Positions 43,612-56,875 of a DNA stretch of 64,000 nucleotides are shown in pieces (the stretch's first letter is position 1; the number at the start of each line of letters is the position of its first letter). The translations under genes were made by a program, and so were the position numbers. The DNA is from Chaenocephalus aceratus (taxonomy: Eukaryota > Chordata > Actinopteri > Perciformes > Channichthyidae), in assembly GCA_023974075.1 (NCBI GenBank), contig CM043807.1, positions 3,063,407 through 3,127,406 on the forward strand. Direction: 5' to 3'. The notes beneath the pieces were generated by a model that made no database searches, was not told the DNA's origin, and saw only the letters and a program-made list of their open reading frames with translations.

Positions 43612-45039
43612 TCATCTGAGAATGCTCTCTCGGCCTCTCCCTCCTGGAAATCCTCGTCCTCCTCGACTGATGACACTTCCCCCTCCCCCTCGACGAAGCC
43701 TCTGGTCTGTAGCGGACGAGTGCCCCCCTGGCTTAGCGCCTGGTTGAGCGTGGGTCCTAGAAGGCTGCTCCGGGTAACGCAGGTGGAAGTCTCGGATGAG
43801 TTGAGGGTTGAGGATATGACGAGCAGGAATCCACTGCCTTTCCTCAGGACCATAGCCCTCCCAGTCCACCAAATATTGAACCCCTCTTCCTCTGCGACGG
43901 GAACGGAGTAGACGACGAAGGGTGTAGGTAGGACCCCCATCGATCATCCTAGGGGGTGGTGGTGGAGGGGCGGCGGGAATCATAGGACTCTCCCGGACAG
44001 GTTTAATCCTAGAAACGTGGAAGGTGGGATGGATCTTCATGTTCCGGGGCAAACTCAGTCGAACTGCTGCGGGGTTAATGACCTTGACAATCTTGAAGGG
44101 TCCAATAAACCTGGGCGCTAACTTCTTAGACTCCACCCGAAGGGGAATGTTCTGAGTGGAAAGCCACACCCTCTGGCCTACCTGGTACACAGGTGCCTTG
44201 GTAGCGGAACTGATGAGGGTGTTGTGGGCATACTCCACCCACAGGAGTTGTTTTGACCAGGTTGTGGGATGATCGGAAGCCATGCAGCGGAGAGTGGTCT
44301 CCATCTCCTGATTCTTCCATTCGGTCTGGCCATTGGCCTGTGGGTGGAAACCGGAGGTGAGACTGACCGTCGCCCCGATCAGTTCACAAAACTCCCTCCA
44401 AAACACAGAGGTGAACTGGGGCCCCCGGTCGGAAACCACATCAGTTGCCAGTCCGTGAATGCGAAAAACGTGGAGAAGAATAAGTTCTGCCGTCTCCTTA
44501 GCTGACGGGATCTTAGGCAGGGGTACGAAATGAGCCATCTTACTAAACCGATCTACCACCGTCAAGATGGCAGTATGTCCGTGGGACGGTGGTAGACCAG
44601 TCACAAAGTCCAATGAAATATGTGACCAAGGGCGACGTGGGACTGGTAATGGATGAAGGAGGCCAGCTGGCGCTTGGTGAGATGGTTTGTGCCGATTGCA
44701 CACAGGACAGGCGTTCACAAACTCCCGGGTGTCAGCCTCCAGCGTGGCCCACCAGAACCGTTGTAGGACCATCCCTCTGGTACGTTGAATTCCAGGGTGG
44801 CAGGAAAGTCTGGAGCTGTGAGCCCACTGAAGCACCTCAGCCCTCAAAACCTGAGGCACAAACAAACGGTTGAGAGGACAAGAACTAGGACCGAGTTGGT
44901 CCACCAAAGCGGTCTTAACCCTCTCCTCAATCTCCCAAGCGAGGACGCCGATCACTCGAGGAGCAGGAAGAATAGTGTCCGGAATACTCCAGGTGTCTCC
45001 CCCCCACCCGAACTGCCGGGACAAAGCGTCGGCCTTCAC
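43612..45039 (-). pseudogene. Chromovirus integrase with chromodomain, internal deletion
   Basis: 475 open codons. Near the start is KADALSRQF, the RNase H/integrase junction. The zinc domain has CPVCNRHK. Catalytic Asp residues stand in [11 protein letters not shown] and VVSDRGPQF, and Glu in [10 protein letters not shown], where the usual TERKN is changed to TEWKN. After [11 protein letters not shown] the frame joins directly to [11 protein letters not shown]; related elements have roughly 75 more residues here, so an in-frame deletion is likely. The C-terminal part has the GPF motif ([10 protein letters not shown]) and a chromodomain ([15 protein letters not shown]). Chromodomains direct integration toward marked histones. 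Confidence 0.88.
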
Positions 45040-45428
45040 GTTGCGGGAGCCCGGGTGGTAGGAGAGGAAAAAATTAAACCGGGGAAAAAATTAAACCGGG
45101 TAAAAAATAACGACCACCTGGCTTGCCGGGAATTCAGTCTTTGTGCCGACCTGATGTATTCCAGGTTCTTATGGTCAGTCCAAACCTGAAATGGTTGTTC
45201 TGTCCCCTCAAGCCAGTGTCGCCACTCCTCCAACGCCAACTTGACTGCTAGAAGCTCCCGATTCCCCACGTCATAGTTCCTCTCCGCCGGACTCAATCTC
45301 CTCGAAAAGAAAACACAGGGGTGGAGCTTCTGGTTCTCACCAGAACGTTGCAACAGGATGGCCCCCACCCCTACGTCAGAAGCATCCACCTCCACCACCA
45401 ACTGACCAGCGGGATCTGGTACTTGCAC
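45036..45428 (-). pseudogene. Chromovirus RNase H fragment
   Basis: Contains [47 protein letters not shown] and [11 protein letters not shown], the Ty3 RNase H signature with Asp-Glu-Asp. A short duplication (AAAATTAAACCGGG twice, 45069-45100) shifts the frame before the integrase part. Upstream RT is absent. Confidence 0.85.
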
Positions 45429-45430
45429 CT

Positions 45431-47500
<2,070 letters not shown>

Positions 47501-47949
47501 TGTCGTGTCCCGTCAAATATGTTAGTTTTGTCATGTTCATGTTTCATGTTAGTTTAGTTTATGTTCCACTTCCTGTTTTATTTTACTCACCATGTCTCAT
47601 TCCAGGTCCCTTTACTTCCTGCCTTGGTTATTTTTCCCGCCATCGTCAGCCCCGCCCCTGATTGTTTCCACCTGTGCCCACTTACCTCATGTATAAATTG
47701 TCCTGTCTTCCCTTGTCAGTTGCCAGTTCGTATTGTTAGTTTGTTCCATGAAGCCAGATCCAAGCTATCGTTTAAAGGACTCAGTGTTTTGCCTTTTATC
47801 CTCCATTGTGAGCGCTTTACTTTTGACATTTTGTTATATCCTCTGAAAGAGTGATTTTGTTTTTCAAGTAAAGATTATTTTCTTCAATCCTTTTTTGTCT
47901 CTGGGTTGTGCATTTGAGTCCTCATACTATTGAGTCAAGGTTCCTAACA
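47501..47949 (+). mobile_element. Solo LTR (449 bp) with perfect TSD
   Basis: TGTCGTGTCC...CCTAACA, flanked by AGCAG on both sides (47496-47500, 47950-47954). A TATAAA box at 47692-47697 suggests plus orientation. The style (TATAAA, CCTAACA end) fits fish Ty3/gypsy LTRs. Confidence 0.88.
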
Positions 47950-48671
47950 AGCAGGGGATAACAGTTCATTAGTCAGGAGTGAAGATGATAAAGAGCTATG
48001 CTATGCTATGATTTACTTTTTACAATAGCATATAACTCATACTATGACTTATATGCTACTATACTGCTGTATGCAAACATAACACACACACTCACACACA
48101 CACACACACACACACACGCAACACTTTTAACCTTGTAGAATAGTACTAAAAGAAAAAAGGTAAAGAAACAATAGACGTATTATTTCATTGCCTTGCCAGA
48201 GTTTAGAAAAGCTCAAATATATTTTCATCAGTGGAATTAACTCTATTTTTGGATGTCAAGAGTTGAGTTCAACCTTGCATTGTAAACTCTGACAAATTCA
48301 TTTCGACCGTTGACAAATAGAGGAATCTATCAAAAACTACTATGAACTTTGATGTCTGTGCACTTCCCTAAAATATAACATTCAAATGTAACCTGAACCC
48401 AAACTAGATTAGATATTTCACAAACCTTTAAACTGACAGTCTCTGTCTAATACAATAATGCTGATACATATGGACATGTCTTTGACATAACACACAGTTC
48501 GCAGAGGGTCCCAGTTAGCATTAGCATAGTGAACGTTTTGACAACAAAGAGATTTGGAAATCAAACTGGAAATTGAGGACTCAATCAAATCAACAGTTTT
48601 AATGTACACAGCATTGCAGACACACTGACGTTTTGACTTTAATTTAACGCATCTCGTATTAGGAGCAGTGG
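47950..48671. other. No gene recognised
   Basis: Contains a short (CA)n run at 48086-48117. Otherwise unassigned. Confidence 0.5.
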
Positions 48672-48682
48672 TCTGGGCCTTG

Positions 48683-50555
48683 CCAGCGCCAGATAGAAGA
48701 GTTACGACAACGGAAGTCCAAAAACGGTTATCGTCACGTGGTTCATGTAGACGAGGATCGTTCCCCGGAAGTTCATGGCGGGCAATGTGAATGCATTGAT
48801 AACAGGAGATAGAACTACGATTTTTGGTAATTATTAGTGAATAAAGGTTTTGATTTGCAATATTTATACAACAAATCGATATGCGTATGTATTTACATCA
48901 ATATGTTTTAAAAAATAAAATAGAATTTGCTAATATTAAGTGATAATATTAGGATTAGTGTGAACAACTAGTTTACATGTTAGGCTAACAGTGCCTTGTT
49001 AAAGAGCCTGTTGCTGTTTATTTATAGCTTTGAATTCTTTAAAACCAATATTATCTTCTTAAACTTGTATGGTAGTCAGGAGCATCACTTTCTAATGTGT
49101 ATTGACACATTTAGAGGGAGGGGATCTAAAGTAATGCTTTAAAATTCAGATTGGATTCATTTCTACCATTTTCTTAAATTCATGGTAGTTTCAGTAATCC
49201 CATGGTAATTGAGGACACAAGTTATCTAAATGACTAATGTCATCTTTATGGCTTTCAGAAAGGACAGGAGACCGACAGGTGACTATCAAAGGACTAGCAG
49301 CAGCATGATGATGATGATGATGATGATGATGATGTTAAATGTGTTGTTTTAGGAACATCCATTGCAAATACATGGAATTCAATAAACATTGAATAGCATA
49401 TCATGCAGTTTGTCGGTGCCTTTTTCCTCCGTGTTGTCCTGGTGTGCTGTGCTGCCTCCTAGTCGCCACCATGGTTTGCTGTGCTGCCTGGGGATGCTCA
49501 AATCGCTCCGAGAAAGGAGTACGAATGTACGGCTTCCCCACTGACACAGAGCGGAGGAAAAAAATGGCTGGCTCAAGTCAGCAGGAGCAATTTCACGACC
49601 AACAGCAAAAAATATGTGATGTAATTATATACAAACACTGCATTTGCACTTTTTCACAAAATGAAAACCACACCATTGGGAAAGCTTAATGTTTTGTTAA
49701 TACAAAAAAACAGGGAAAGGCTTTGAAAAACACTGAGAGTTGAGACTCAGGGTGCAGGGTGAGGGTCTCAGTGCAGGTATTCAGGCTCCATTGAATCCGC
49801 CTCTGGTTCTTGTGCTGAAAGAGGGAGTAACAGACAGGAGAAAGGGTTATACACACCTATATAGCACACCTATTGAATGGGAAATTGCCTTGGGGAGATA
49901 AGGTGTTTACTTATATAAAACAGTAGTATTAAACTTACCTTGTGTTTTCACTCTCACTTAAGTCCCTCTCCCTTTGCCATCAATCCAAAATCAGCTGAGC
50001 TGCAACATTATACAGACAGGTAATAATCAACAGAATCACAAGGACACAATATGGCTCTGCTAAAACACTCACTCTTACACGCACCAAAGTTATATTTATC
50101 TAATATTTAACCCCCTCCACCCCCGCATACAATCCCGTTTAGAAGCCCCTCTTCTCTAATTCAACAACGTTGGACGAAATGACATAAGAGAACGGAATTT
50201 ACAATTGAAAGGCTGTTCAACGTGTGTTGCTAACTTGCTTCGGTATCCTAGCTTAATCTGTTATCTGTAAACGTTCCCTAAATCTACTAATTAGGGATAA
50301 TCCACTGACATCCTTTAATACACATGTTCATTTGAATCAGATGTACTGATAATATCCGCAATATAAATCTTTTAAACTTCTTTCTTACCTTTTAAAAGTC
50401 CGTCACGAACGGTCTATTATGCTGCAACTCTACAGCTCTGCTAGCCTTGGCGCTAACTTCCGGGGAACGATTGAGAGGCTCCACGATCCGCCATTGCTGT
50501 AAAAAAGTGGTCCATTGGAGTGAACGGAGATATTGTAACTCTTCTATTATACGGC
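48683..50555 (+). mobile_element. THAP-domain DNA element, copy B (uninterrupted)
   Basis: Inverted relative to copy A and collinear over about 1.87 kb. The ends contain AGATAGAAGAGTTACGAC and inverted TTGTAACTCTTCTATTATACGG. The 11-bp string TCTGGGCCTTG occurs on both sides (48672-48682, 50556-50566), consistent with an 8-bp or slightly longer target duplication. It retains the empty sites of the hAT and solo LTR insertions in copy A. An (ATG)n run lies at 49304-49333. Only a THAP exon is coding-like, so it is non-autonomous. Confidence 0.8.
49471..49689 (+). pseudogene. THAP-domain N-terminal exon (copy B)
   Basis: 72 codons: MVCCAAWGCSNRSEKGV, then MYGFPTDTERRKK, then a polar stretch with no further THAP features. 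The N-terminal CxxC-like pair and FPTD match THAP fingers. The second half of the domain (Trp, Cys-x2-His, AVPTIF-like motif) is absent, probably on lost exons. The ATG is in a good context (CACCATGG). Confidence 0.55.
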
Positions 50556-50566
50556 TCTGGGCCTTG

Positions 50567-52267
50567 CTAAAGAGCCCCTTGGCAGTGCCCAAGAGGTGAA
50601 CTGATTACCTTTCCACACTATACTGTGTGACCTTCCGGTTCCTAGGTCTTTACGGACTGAGATAAAGAAAAATGCCGGACACCGGAGCTTCTTTTCAAAA
50701 ATCCCACCAGACATACTACACATACCATTCTGATCTGTCTGCTAGGGAATTCTGGGTCCGAACAAACTCCTTTTGTAAGTCAAAGAACTATGGATTTACT
50801 GCTCTGACTTGGGAAACCGGTTGCCGCATTTCCCCCCTAAAAGAGAAGATATGCTTCAAACCCCTTTTCCTTTTATTTATTTGTTTACTTTTTATGAGGG
50901 AAATGCATGTTAAGCAAAACATTAATCATAGGAGAGGTTTTTTTTACATGCCTGGAGGGGAACTTTAACCATACCCCATCTGTCTTGTGCAGATATCAAA
51001 GGAAAAAACTATTTGTAAATGTTGGCGTTGAATGTAAAGCAGCTTATTATTGACGTTTTGTGTAGCGACAGGGTTGTGGGTCTACTGCATGCTGACTCAA
51101 CAGACGAGAGGAGGGGCCAATTCATTAACATGTAGCTTGTAATGTATTATTGGGAAACTGCCCCAATGGTTCTATTACAACCTGCTTTTAAAACATTTAT
51201 ACCAGCAAATTAAATCTTGGCCAAATGTGTGGAAATCTGGCAATAGTAGTTGGCTTATTGTATATCTTTTTTGAAGTTTCACAATCAGAAATGTCTTTTT
51301 CTCTCTTCAACACATCAGTGTGTAGATCCACTGACCCTGGGCATGTATTAAAAAGCTGTCGTACTGTGAGGAAGCAACAGATAGTAGAACATGCTCCTTC
51401 TATCTACCATCAAAGTACCCAAGGCTAGTTTTTTAAACCTTGTCATGGAGGTGGGGATTTAACATAAATCTGCTCTGGAACAGCCGTATCCCCCACAGTT
51501 CCTAACGGTGGGGGTCATATACTGAGGAAATGTGGGCTGGGTCTCAGCTTGATCTGGTAAAAACTCCTTTGTGGCCTATGGACTTTACATTTCAGTATGA
51601 TAAGAGTGAAGTGCCAAAAGCCAAAAGTGTTCTTAAGGGGAAAAACAAGTCCTTTATGTATTGTTTTGTAAGGCCCTTTACAATAAGTTGAGACCCCTTG
51701 TTGTTACTATCTGAGATCTCCTCAACTGTATTTGAAGGTGGGACAGCTTTCATTAAAAAAAAATGCCTTCCTATTTCAGATTAAAAGGTGGGAAAGTTTG
51801 TTATTTTGGGGTAAATCCTTTCCAATTTTGCTTTATTGTCCTGAAATCTAACCTCTTGATGTCCTCAGTTTATCCCACCTTACTGGCTCCTGTTCATTTC
51901 CAATGTATTAATTGCAGTAATCCACTGCTTTTCCCAAACAGCGCATCAAACCTTAATCCTAAAGGGGGGGGGAGGGGGTCCCTTAGGTTATTACAGCAAT
52001 TTACCGGCTCAGGACAGTTGTGTTCACTAAGGCGGTGTTTACTCTCCTAAATAGTTTTGTGGCACTCTGAACACACATGCATATACAGCAGGTAAGGTCC
52101 ATCAGGATATTGCAAACAAATTAAGGTATGGGGCTGAAATAAAGAGTAAGTTAATTAAGTTATTAAAACATCATTCATAATAATAAAACTAAGGTTAGTT
52201 AGTAAAGTGTTGACATCTCTGATCCTCTGATAACTAGTGTGTCTGTGATTACTAGCAGAACAGTTGC
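50567..52267. other. No clear feature; one unassigned 98-codon frame
   Basis: The frame at 50672-50968 (MPDTGASFQKSHQTYYTYHS...) has a C-terminal hydrophobic stretch but no family resemblance that I can name. A G-rich run lies at 51964-51979. The region has several coding-like but broken stretches and could be a very old retroelement. Confidence 0.25.
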
Positions 52268-52445
52268 ATAACGGGCGGCTGTGGCGCAGTGGTTTAGAGC
52301 GTTGGTGTTCGGATCAGGGGAGCACAGGTTCAAACCCCACTGCAGTCAGCATGTCGTTGTGTCCCTAAGACACTTCACCCCAAATAGCTCTTGTGGGGAT
52401 ATTGCTTTGGATAAAAGCATCTAACAAGTAACATGTAATGTAATA
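52268..52445 (+). mobile_element. tRNA-derived SINE
   Basis: The head GGGCGGCTGTGGCGCAGTGG contains a Pol III A box (TGGCGCAGTGG) and GGTTCAAACCC a B box. A central TAAGACACTTCACCC block follows, then a LINE-like tail TTTGGATAAAAGCATCTAAC and TAATG repeats. It is not a functional tRNA gene, since the anticodon arm does not fold into a normal tRNA. Confidence 0.85.
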
Positions 52446-53025
52446 ATGATCGTAACAGCAGTATCTTCTTTAGTTAATTATTCCAAGAGATGTTTTGGTG
52501 TGAAAGGGTTTGTGGTGAGTGCAAACCTTAGTGATGTTATCACAAACATCCTGTCAACTCCTCATATACAGCTAGCCCTGCACGTCAAACTATGATGCTT
52601 TAACATGGTCGCAGTAAACACTAGGTTACATTTGTGATCCCAACAAAACAACTTAGTTATGTGTATATTTATATATATATATATATATATGTATATATTG
52701 TATAATTGAATGTTGGCTAAACAAAGAAACTCCATTGCCAGCAGTTTTACATAAATTGAATTATTCAGCTAAGATACTAAATACTATATTTTTAACAAAA
52801 TCTGTTGAAGGATAAGGTTTTTACAGATGGCTAAATAATAGATAAGAGACCTCGGATCTTTGTTCCTTATATGTTGTTTTTAAGTATTTCTTTCTTATTT
52901 TTTGCTCCGAAAAGAGCTAATGGACTAAAGCTAAACAGTTATTTCTGCAAAAGAATACAATAACTGTTGTGTGTGTAACTGGTAGGTCTTATACAGATGC
53001 AAAAGTGTACAGAGGGCTGTGACAA
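52446..53025. other. No gene recognised
   Basis: AT-rich with a (TA)n stretch at 52668-52690. No element ends supported. Confidence 0.5.
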
Positions 53026-53107
53026 AACGGGTGGTTACGTATTGTAACCCGAGGTCTATAAGCACAGGCGGAGCCCTCTACTGGACTCTATGGGTACTAC
53101 TCTCATC

Positions 53108-53350
53108 AATAATAATAATAATTCCTTACATTTATTATAGCGCTTTTCCAGTGCTCAAAGCGCTTTACAAATACACATTACACATATTTTTTATACATGC
53201 AATGGTCACTGTGGACAATACCCACAGGAGCAAGTTCAGGTGAAGTGTCTTGCCCAAGGACACAACGGCTTTACAGACGCAGCAGCGGCGGGTTTCACCC
53301 CTTGATCTGATGATCATTGCACAGCGCACTGCGCCCCACCGTCCATCTTC
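53108..53350 (-). mobile_element. tRNA-derived SINE 1 (minus)
   Basis: In minus sense the head is GGCGCAGTGCGCTGTGCAAT, then TGTGTCCTTGGGCAAGACAC in the body. The tail is GAGCACTGGAAAAGCGCTAT with ATT repeats. The A box is slightly altered. Confidence 0.8.
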
Positions 53351-53371
53351 ACGCCTCGAAGTCAACGAGGC

Positions 53372-53560
53372 TCTTTTACAAGTACACATTGGTATCATAC
53401 ATGTACTGTGGACAATACCCACAGGAGCAAATCCGGGTGAAGTGTCTTGCCCAAGGACACAACGGCAGTGGCAGCAGGAGCGGATTTCGAACTGTAGTTC
53501 CCCAGCACCCCCTTGATCTGATGATCAGATGCACAGACCACTGCGCCACCCGTCCCGTAA
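53372..53560 (-). mobile_element. tRNA-derived SINE 2 (minus), tandem to SINE 1
   Basis: In minus sense GGTGGCGCAGTGGTCTGTGC (A box) and GTTCGAAATCC (B box), with the same body as SINE 1. The tail is short. The two copies are head to tail. Confidence 0.85.
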
Positions 53561-53782
53561 AGGACCAGTGATATGCAAGCATTCACACACTGAATTTGCA
53601 TAAACGTAGCCGGCCAATCAGGGCAAGCCTACCTGAATGCGCGCGCATATAAGGCAGCTACACCTCCTGACTGTCATCCTACACCCTCTTCGGCGAGCGG
53701 CATAGGAAAGACAGGGCCCCTAGGTAGGGGGTTCCGCCTGTGCTTATAGAACTAGGGTTACAATACGTAACCCCCCGTTCTA

Positions 53783-54310
53783 TCTCACACAGGCTCGATG
53801 GATAAACGCCATGTCGCCCTACAACATCGACCCACCACACTGCCCCTGACCGGCCTTTGGTTAACAGCCACCGCACCCCAACTTCCTATCACCCGGTTGT
53901 GACCGTTGAGAAGTCGGGCCGCAGCTTACCTGGCTGAGTAGAGCCTAATTGGTCTGAGTAAGCCCATAGCTCCACCCTGCAGGTGCCAGCACAAGTGACT
54001 ATACACTGTATTTCCCAGGTCCCTAAGGAGCATGGGGAGAACATAAGTGCACCATGTCCCCCACACTCACACGCTTACCTTGTGTAGAGTGTGCATGGAC
54101 CGTAGTGGGGGAGTCTTCCAGCCCTGTATGAGGCTTACTGCGCACCACTTTTCCCAGGTCCCTAAGGAGCATGGGACAACGTAAGTGCATTATGTCCCTG
54201 GGGGTCAGATACAGTTTACTGACCCACAGCCCTCCTCCTTTCACCAGTCCAGTGTTGCCCCAGCAAGCACCGACGATGAAAAAGGAGCCAGACATGTCTA
54301 AGAGATACTT
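53783..54310 (-). mobile_element. DIRS-like element, 3' non-coding/decayed part
   Basis: AGGTCCCTAAGGAGCATGGG occurs twice (about 54016 and 54158), with associated CATGTCCC blocks, so there is an internal duplication of about 140 bp. The minus-strand frame here is open but matches nothing. Confidence 0.4.
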
Positions 54311-54312
54311 AC

Positions 54313-54826
54313 CTAATGAACGGACCTGGTGTAGACCAAGACGCCGCCCTGCATAGGTGGATGACTAAAGCCGTCTAGCTGTATAACCCTCGACCTGGAA
54401 GAACTCCTTAGGTTCTTGGGAACAGAGGAGGGGTTCGGTCTGAGTGTCGCCCTGCTACGGTCACCACGAACCAGAAGGCAACTCGGGTGCACCGATAGAG
54501 CGTCAGTTCGCATACTCTCTTGGCAGAAGTCAAAGCAAGCAGCAAAGCTGTTTCTTTTTGCTTCCCTCTCTCTCAATGATAGCGCCTTCAGGGAGGAGAG
54601 CTCCGGAGGCTGAAACGGTTCTGTAACCAAAGCCTCGAGCACCAATGGGAGTTCCCATTGCGTGATGGAGACATGCACCACTGGGCGCTGTCTCCTGATC
54701 CCCTGCAAAAAACGCTTCATAAGCGTTTGGCTAAAGACTGGGCTGCCGCCTGCATGACAGGACGAGATGGCTGCTGCATACACATTGACTGTGGCATGAG
54801 CAAGCCGCTTGTCCACCAGTAGCTAT
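54313..54826 (-). pseudogene. DIRS-type tyrosine recombinase fragment
   Basis: 167 open codons starting MDKRLAHATVNVYAAAISSC, then MKRFLQGIRRQRP and WELPLVLEALVTEPF, then LSVHPSCLL. This is the N-terminal (core-binding) half of the tyrosine recombinase of fish DIRS elements, which integrates circular DNA without an integrase. Catalytic Arg-His-Arg-Tyr residues are not visible, so it is truncated or frameshifted. Confidence 0.7.
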
Positions 54827-54828
54827 AG

Positions 54829-55555
54829 CTAGGATGGAATAGAGCCCAATGTACCGGACAGAGGCTCTAGACTCCCTTCCTTGCACCACGTCTGTCTGTC
54901 CTCTGACAGAGTGGCACGTAGCCTGCCCTCCTTCTCGATGGGGCGTACACCTCGCTCTCGACGGGGGCATAGCCCTCGCTCTCGATGGGGACTGCATTGA
55001 ACAAAACAAAATCCCCAGATACCCCACCTGCTGGTGAGGTATGGGATTGCTCTTCTTCCAATTGACCGCAAACCCCCAACTTGGTTAGGTGTAAGATCAA
55101 TTGGAACCGGAACATCTGCCCATTCCCTAGACCTGGCCATGACTACGAGGTCATTGAGATAAAAAAAACCCTCATGCCATGGCCGCGAAGCGATTGAAGC
55201 GCTGTGGTCACACATTTGCTGAACGTGCGTGGGGACAGGAAGTAGCCGAACGGTAGTCTGTTGTACTCCTAGGCTATCCCCTGGAAGGCAAAAACGCAAA
55301 TTCTTCCCGTGTTTTGGCTTTCTAGCAATTTCCCAACCACTTCGTCCTGTAACAGGCTGTGGTGGGTCCCGCCCTTGCTGCCTGGATAGTCTGTATAACT
55401 TTGTCAGACAGTCCACGGCGACCTGGGGCTACCAGAATGACCGACAACTGTTCTCGTCTCACTCCCTCCAGGAGTGGGGCATGAGATGCAGCGGTGGAAA
55501 GGCGTAGAGCATGCAAATAGGATAGCCAGAATGTGGGGGGCCTTTAGAGAAAAAA
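54829..55555 (-). pseudogene. DIRS-type reverse transcriptase fragment
   Basis: Across frames, NRLPFGYFLSPRTFSKC and then TTALQSLRGHGMRV stand where DIRS RT has 'LPFGLS.AP..F...'. The normal YLDD is replaced by FYLNDLVV or FFISMTS, depending on frame. It is followed by a Glu/Arg repeat (ESEGYAPVESEVYAPSRR). Stops and shifts show it is dead. It lies upstream of the recombinase fragment, matching DIRS gene order. Confidence 0.7.
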
Positions 55556-56875
55556 ACAACGGTGCGGTAAAGCGACTGCAGTACCGCTCCCGCTGCTCCG
55601 ATTCTCCGACCCATCTCACGCTCCATTGTTCCCTCACTCGAGATCAAGACCCCGAGATACTTGAACTCCTTCACTTGGGGTAAGGACTCATTCCCTACTT
55701 GGAGTGGACAGTCCTGCTGAGAGCCATGGCCTCAGATTTGGAGGTGTTGATCCTCATCCCAGCCGCTTCACACTCGGTTGGGAACCGATCCAGTGAGTGC
55801 TGAAGGTCGCAGACCGATGAAGCCATCAGAACCACATCATCTGCAAAAAGCAGTGGTGCAATCCTTAGTCCACCGAACTGCAGACCCCCTCCCCCACGAC
55901 TATGCCTCGAAATCCGATCCATGTATATTTCAAACAGGATTGGTGAGGCGCAGCCCTGGCGGAGGCCAACCCTCACCGGAAATGGGTCCGACTTCCTGCC
56001 GAGGACCTGGACACAGCTCTCGCTTTGGGAGTAGAGATTGGATGGCCCTGAGTAGAGACCCCCTCACCCCATACTCCCGCAGCACCTCCCACAGTAACTC
56101 CCTGGGAACCCGGTCATACGCCTTCTCCAAGTCTACAAAACACATGTAGACCGGATAAGCGTACTCCCAGGCCCCCTCCAGGATCCTTGCGAGAGTAAAA
56201 AGCTTATCCGTCGTTCCACGACCAGGACGGAATCCGCATTGTTCCTCCTCAATCTGAGGTTCCACAATCGGCCTGACCCTCCTTTCGAGTACCTTGGAGT
56301 AAACTTTCCCGGGGAGGCTGAGTAGTGTGATGCCTCTGTAATTGGCACACACCCTCTGACCCCCCTTTTTGAAAAGGGGAACCACCACCCCGGTCTGCCA
56401 CTCCTTCGGTACTGTTTCCGACTTCCAAGCACCGTTGATGAGACGTGTCAACCATGACAGTCCCTCAACACCCAGAGCCTTCAGCATTTCTGGGCGAATC
56501 TCATCCCCCCTCGGGGCTTTGCCACTGTGGAGTTGTTTGACGACCTCAGTGACCTCCCCCCGGGAGATTGGTGTTGATCCCCCGTCATACTCCAGCTCTG
56601 CCTCTAACATAGAGGGCGGAGTTGTCGGGTTCAGGAGTTCCTCAAAGTGTTCCTTCCAACGCCCTAACACTCCATCAGTTGAGGTCAACAGCGTCCCATC
56701 CTTACTGTACACAGCTGGGATGGTTCCCTGCTTCCCCCTCCCGAGGTGTCGGACAGTTTTCCAGAACAACTTTGGGTGCCGCCCGAAAGTCCTTTTCCAT
56801 GTCTTCTTCAAACTTCTTCGGTCTCTAAAAATAAAGTGTACAAACACCAAATTTGGCCCAATCAAGATTCATCTT
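55556..56875 (-). pseudogene. Rex3 (RTE-clade) LINE reverse transcriptase fragment
   Basis: The main frame (56865-55930) contains GEVTEVVKQLHSGKAP, PKEWQTGVVVPLFKKG, NYRGITLLSLPGKVYSKVLE, EEQCGFRPGRGTTDK and CFVDLEKAYDRVPRELLWE. A second frame has LLFADDVVLMAS, with the catalytic FADD. A third has VKEFKYLGVLISSEGT. This order and EWQTGVVV are characteristic of Rex3. The endonuclease is missing (5' truncation). The 3' end breaks off at AAVLQSLYRTVV and joins DIRS sequence directly. Confidence 0.9.

Larger units (their letters stand above)
43052..45430 (-). mobile_element. 3' part of a Ty3/gypsy chromovirus
   Basis: Minus-strand order: RNase H, integrase, chromodomain, G-rich purine tract, 417-bp LTR (43052-43468, TGTCAC...GTGACA). 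Gag, protease and RT are missing and the sequence stops near 45430, so it is truncated at its 5' side. Confidence 0.9.
53026..53782. repeat. Inverted repeat pair of about 50 bp (DIRS-type terminal repeats)
   Basis: 53026-53074 (GGTTACGTATTGTAACCC...TATAAGCACAGGCGGA) and 53727-53782 are inverted copies. Two SINEs lie between them. Next to the right arm begin DIRS coding remains on the minus strand, so these are probably its terminal repeats. The GTTACGTATTGTAAC core is itself nearly palindromic. Confidence 0.65.

Noticed and set aside
52268..52340. Possible tRNA gene
   Set aside because: A and B boxes are present but the sequence continues as a SINE with a LINE-type tail, and no proper anticodon or acceptor stem pairing is evident.
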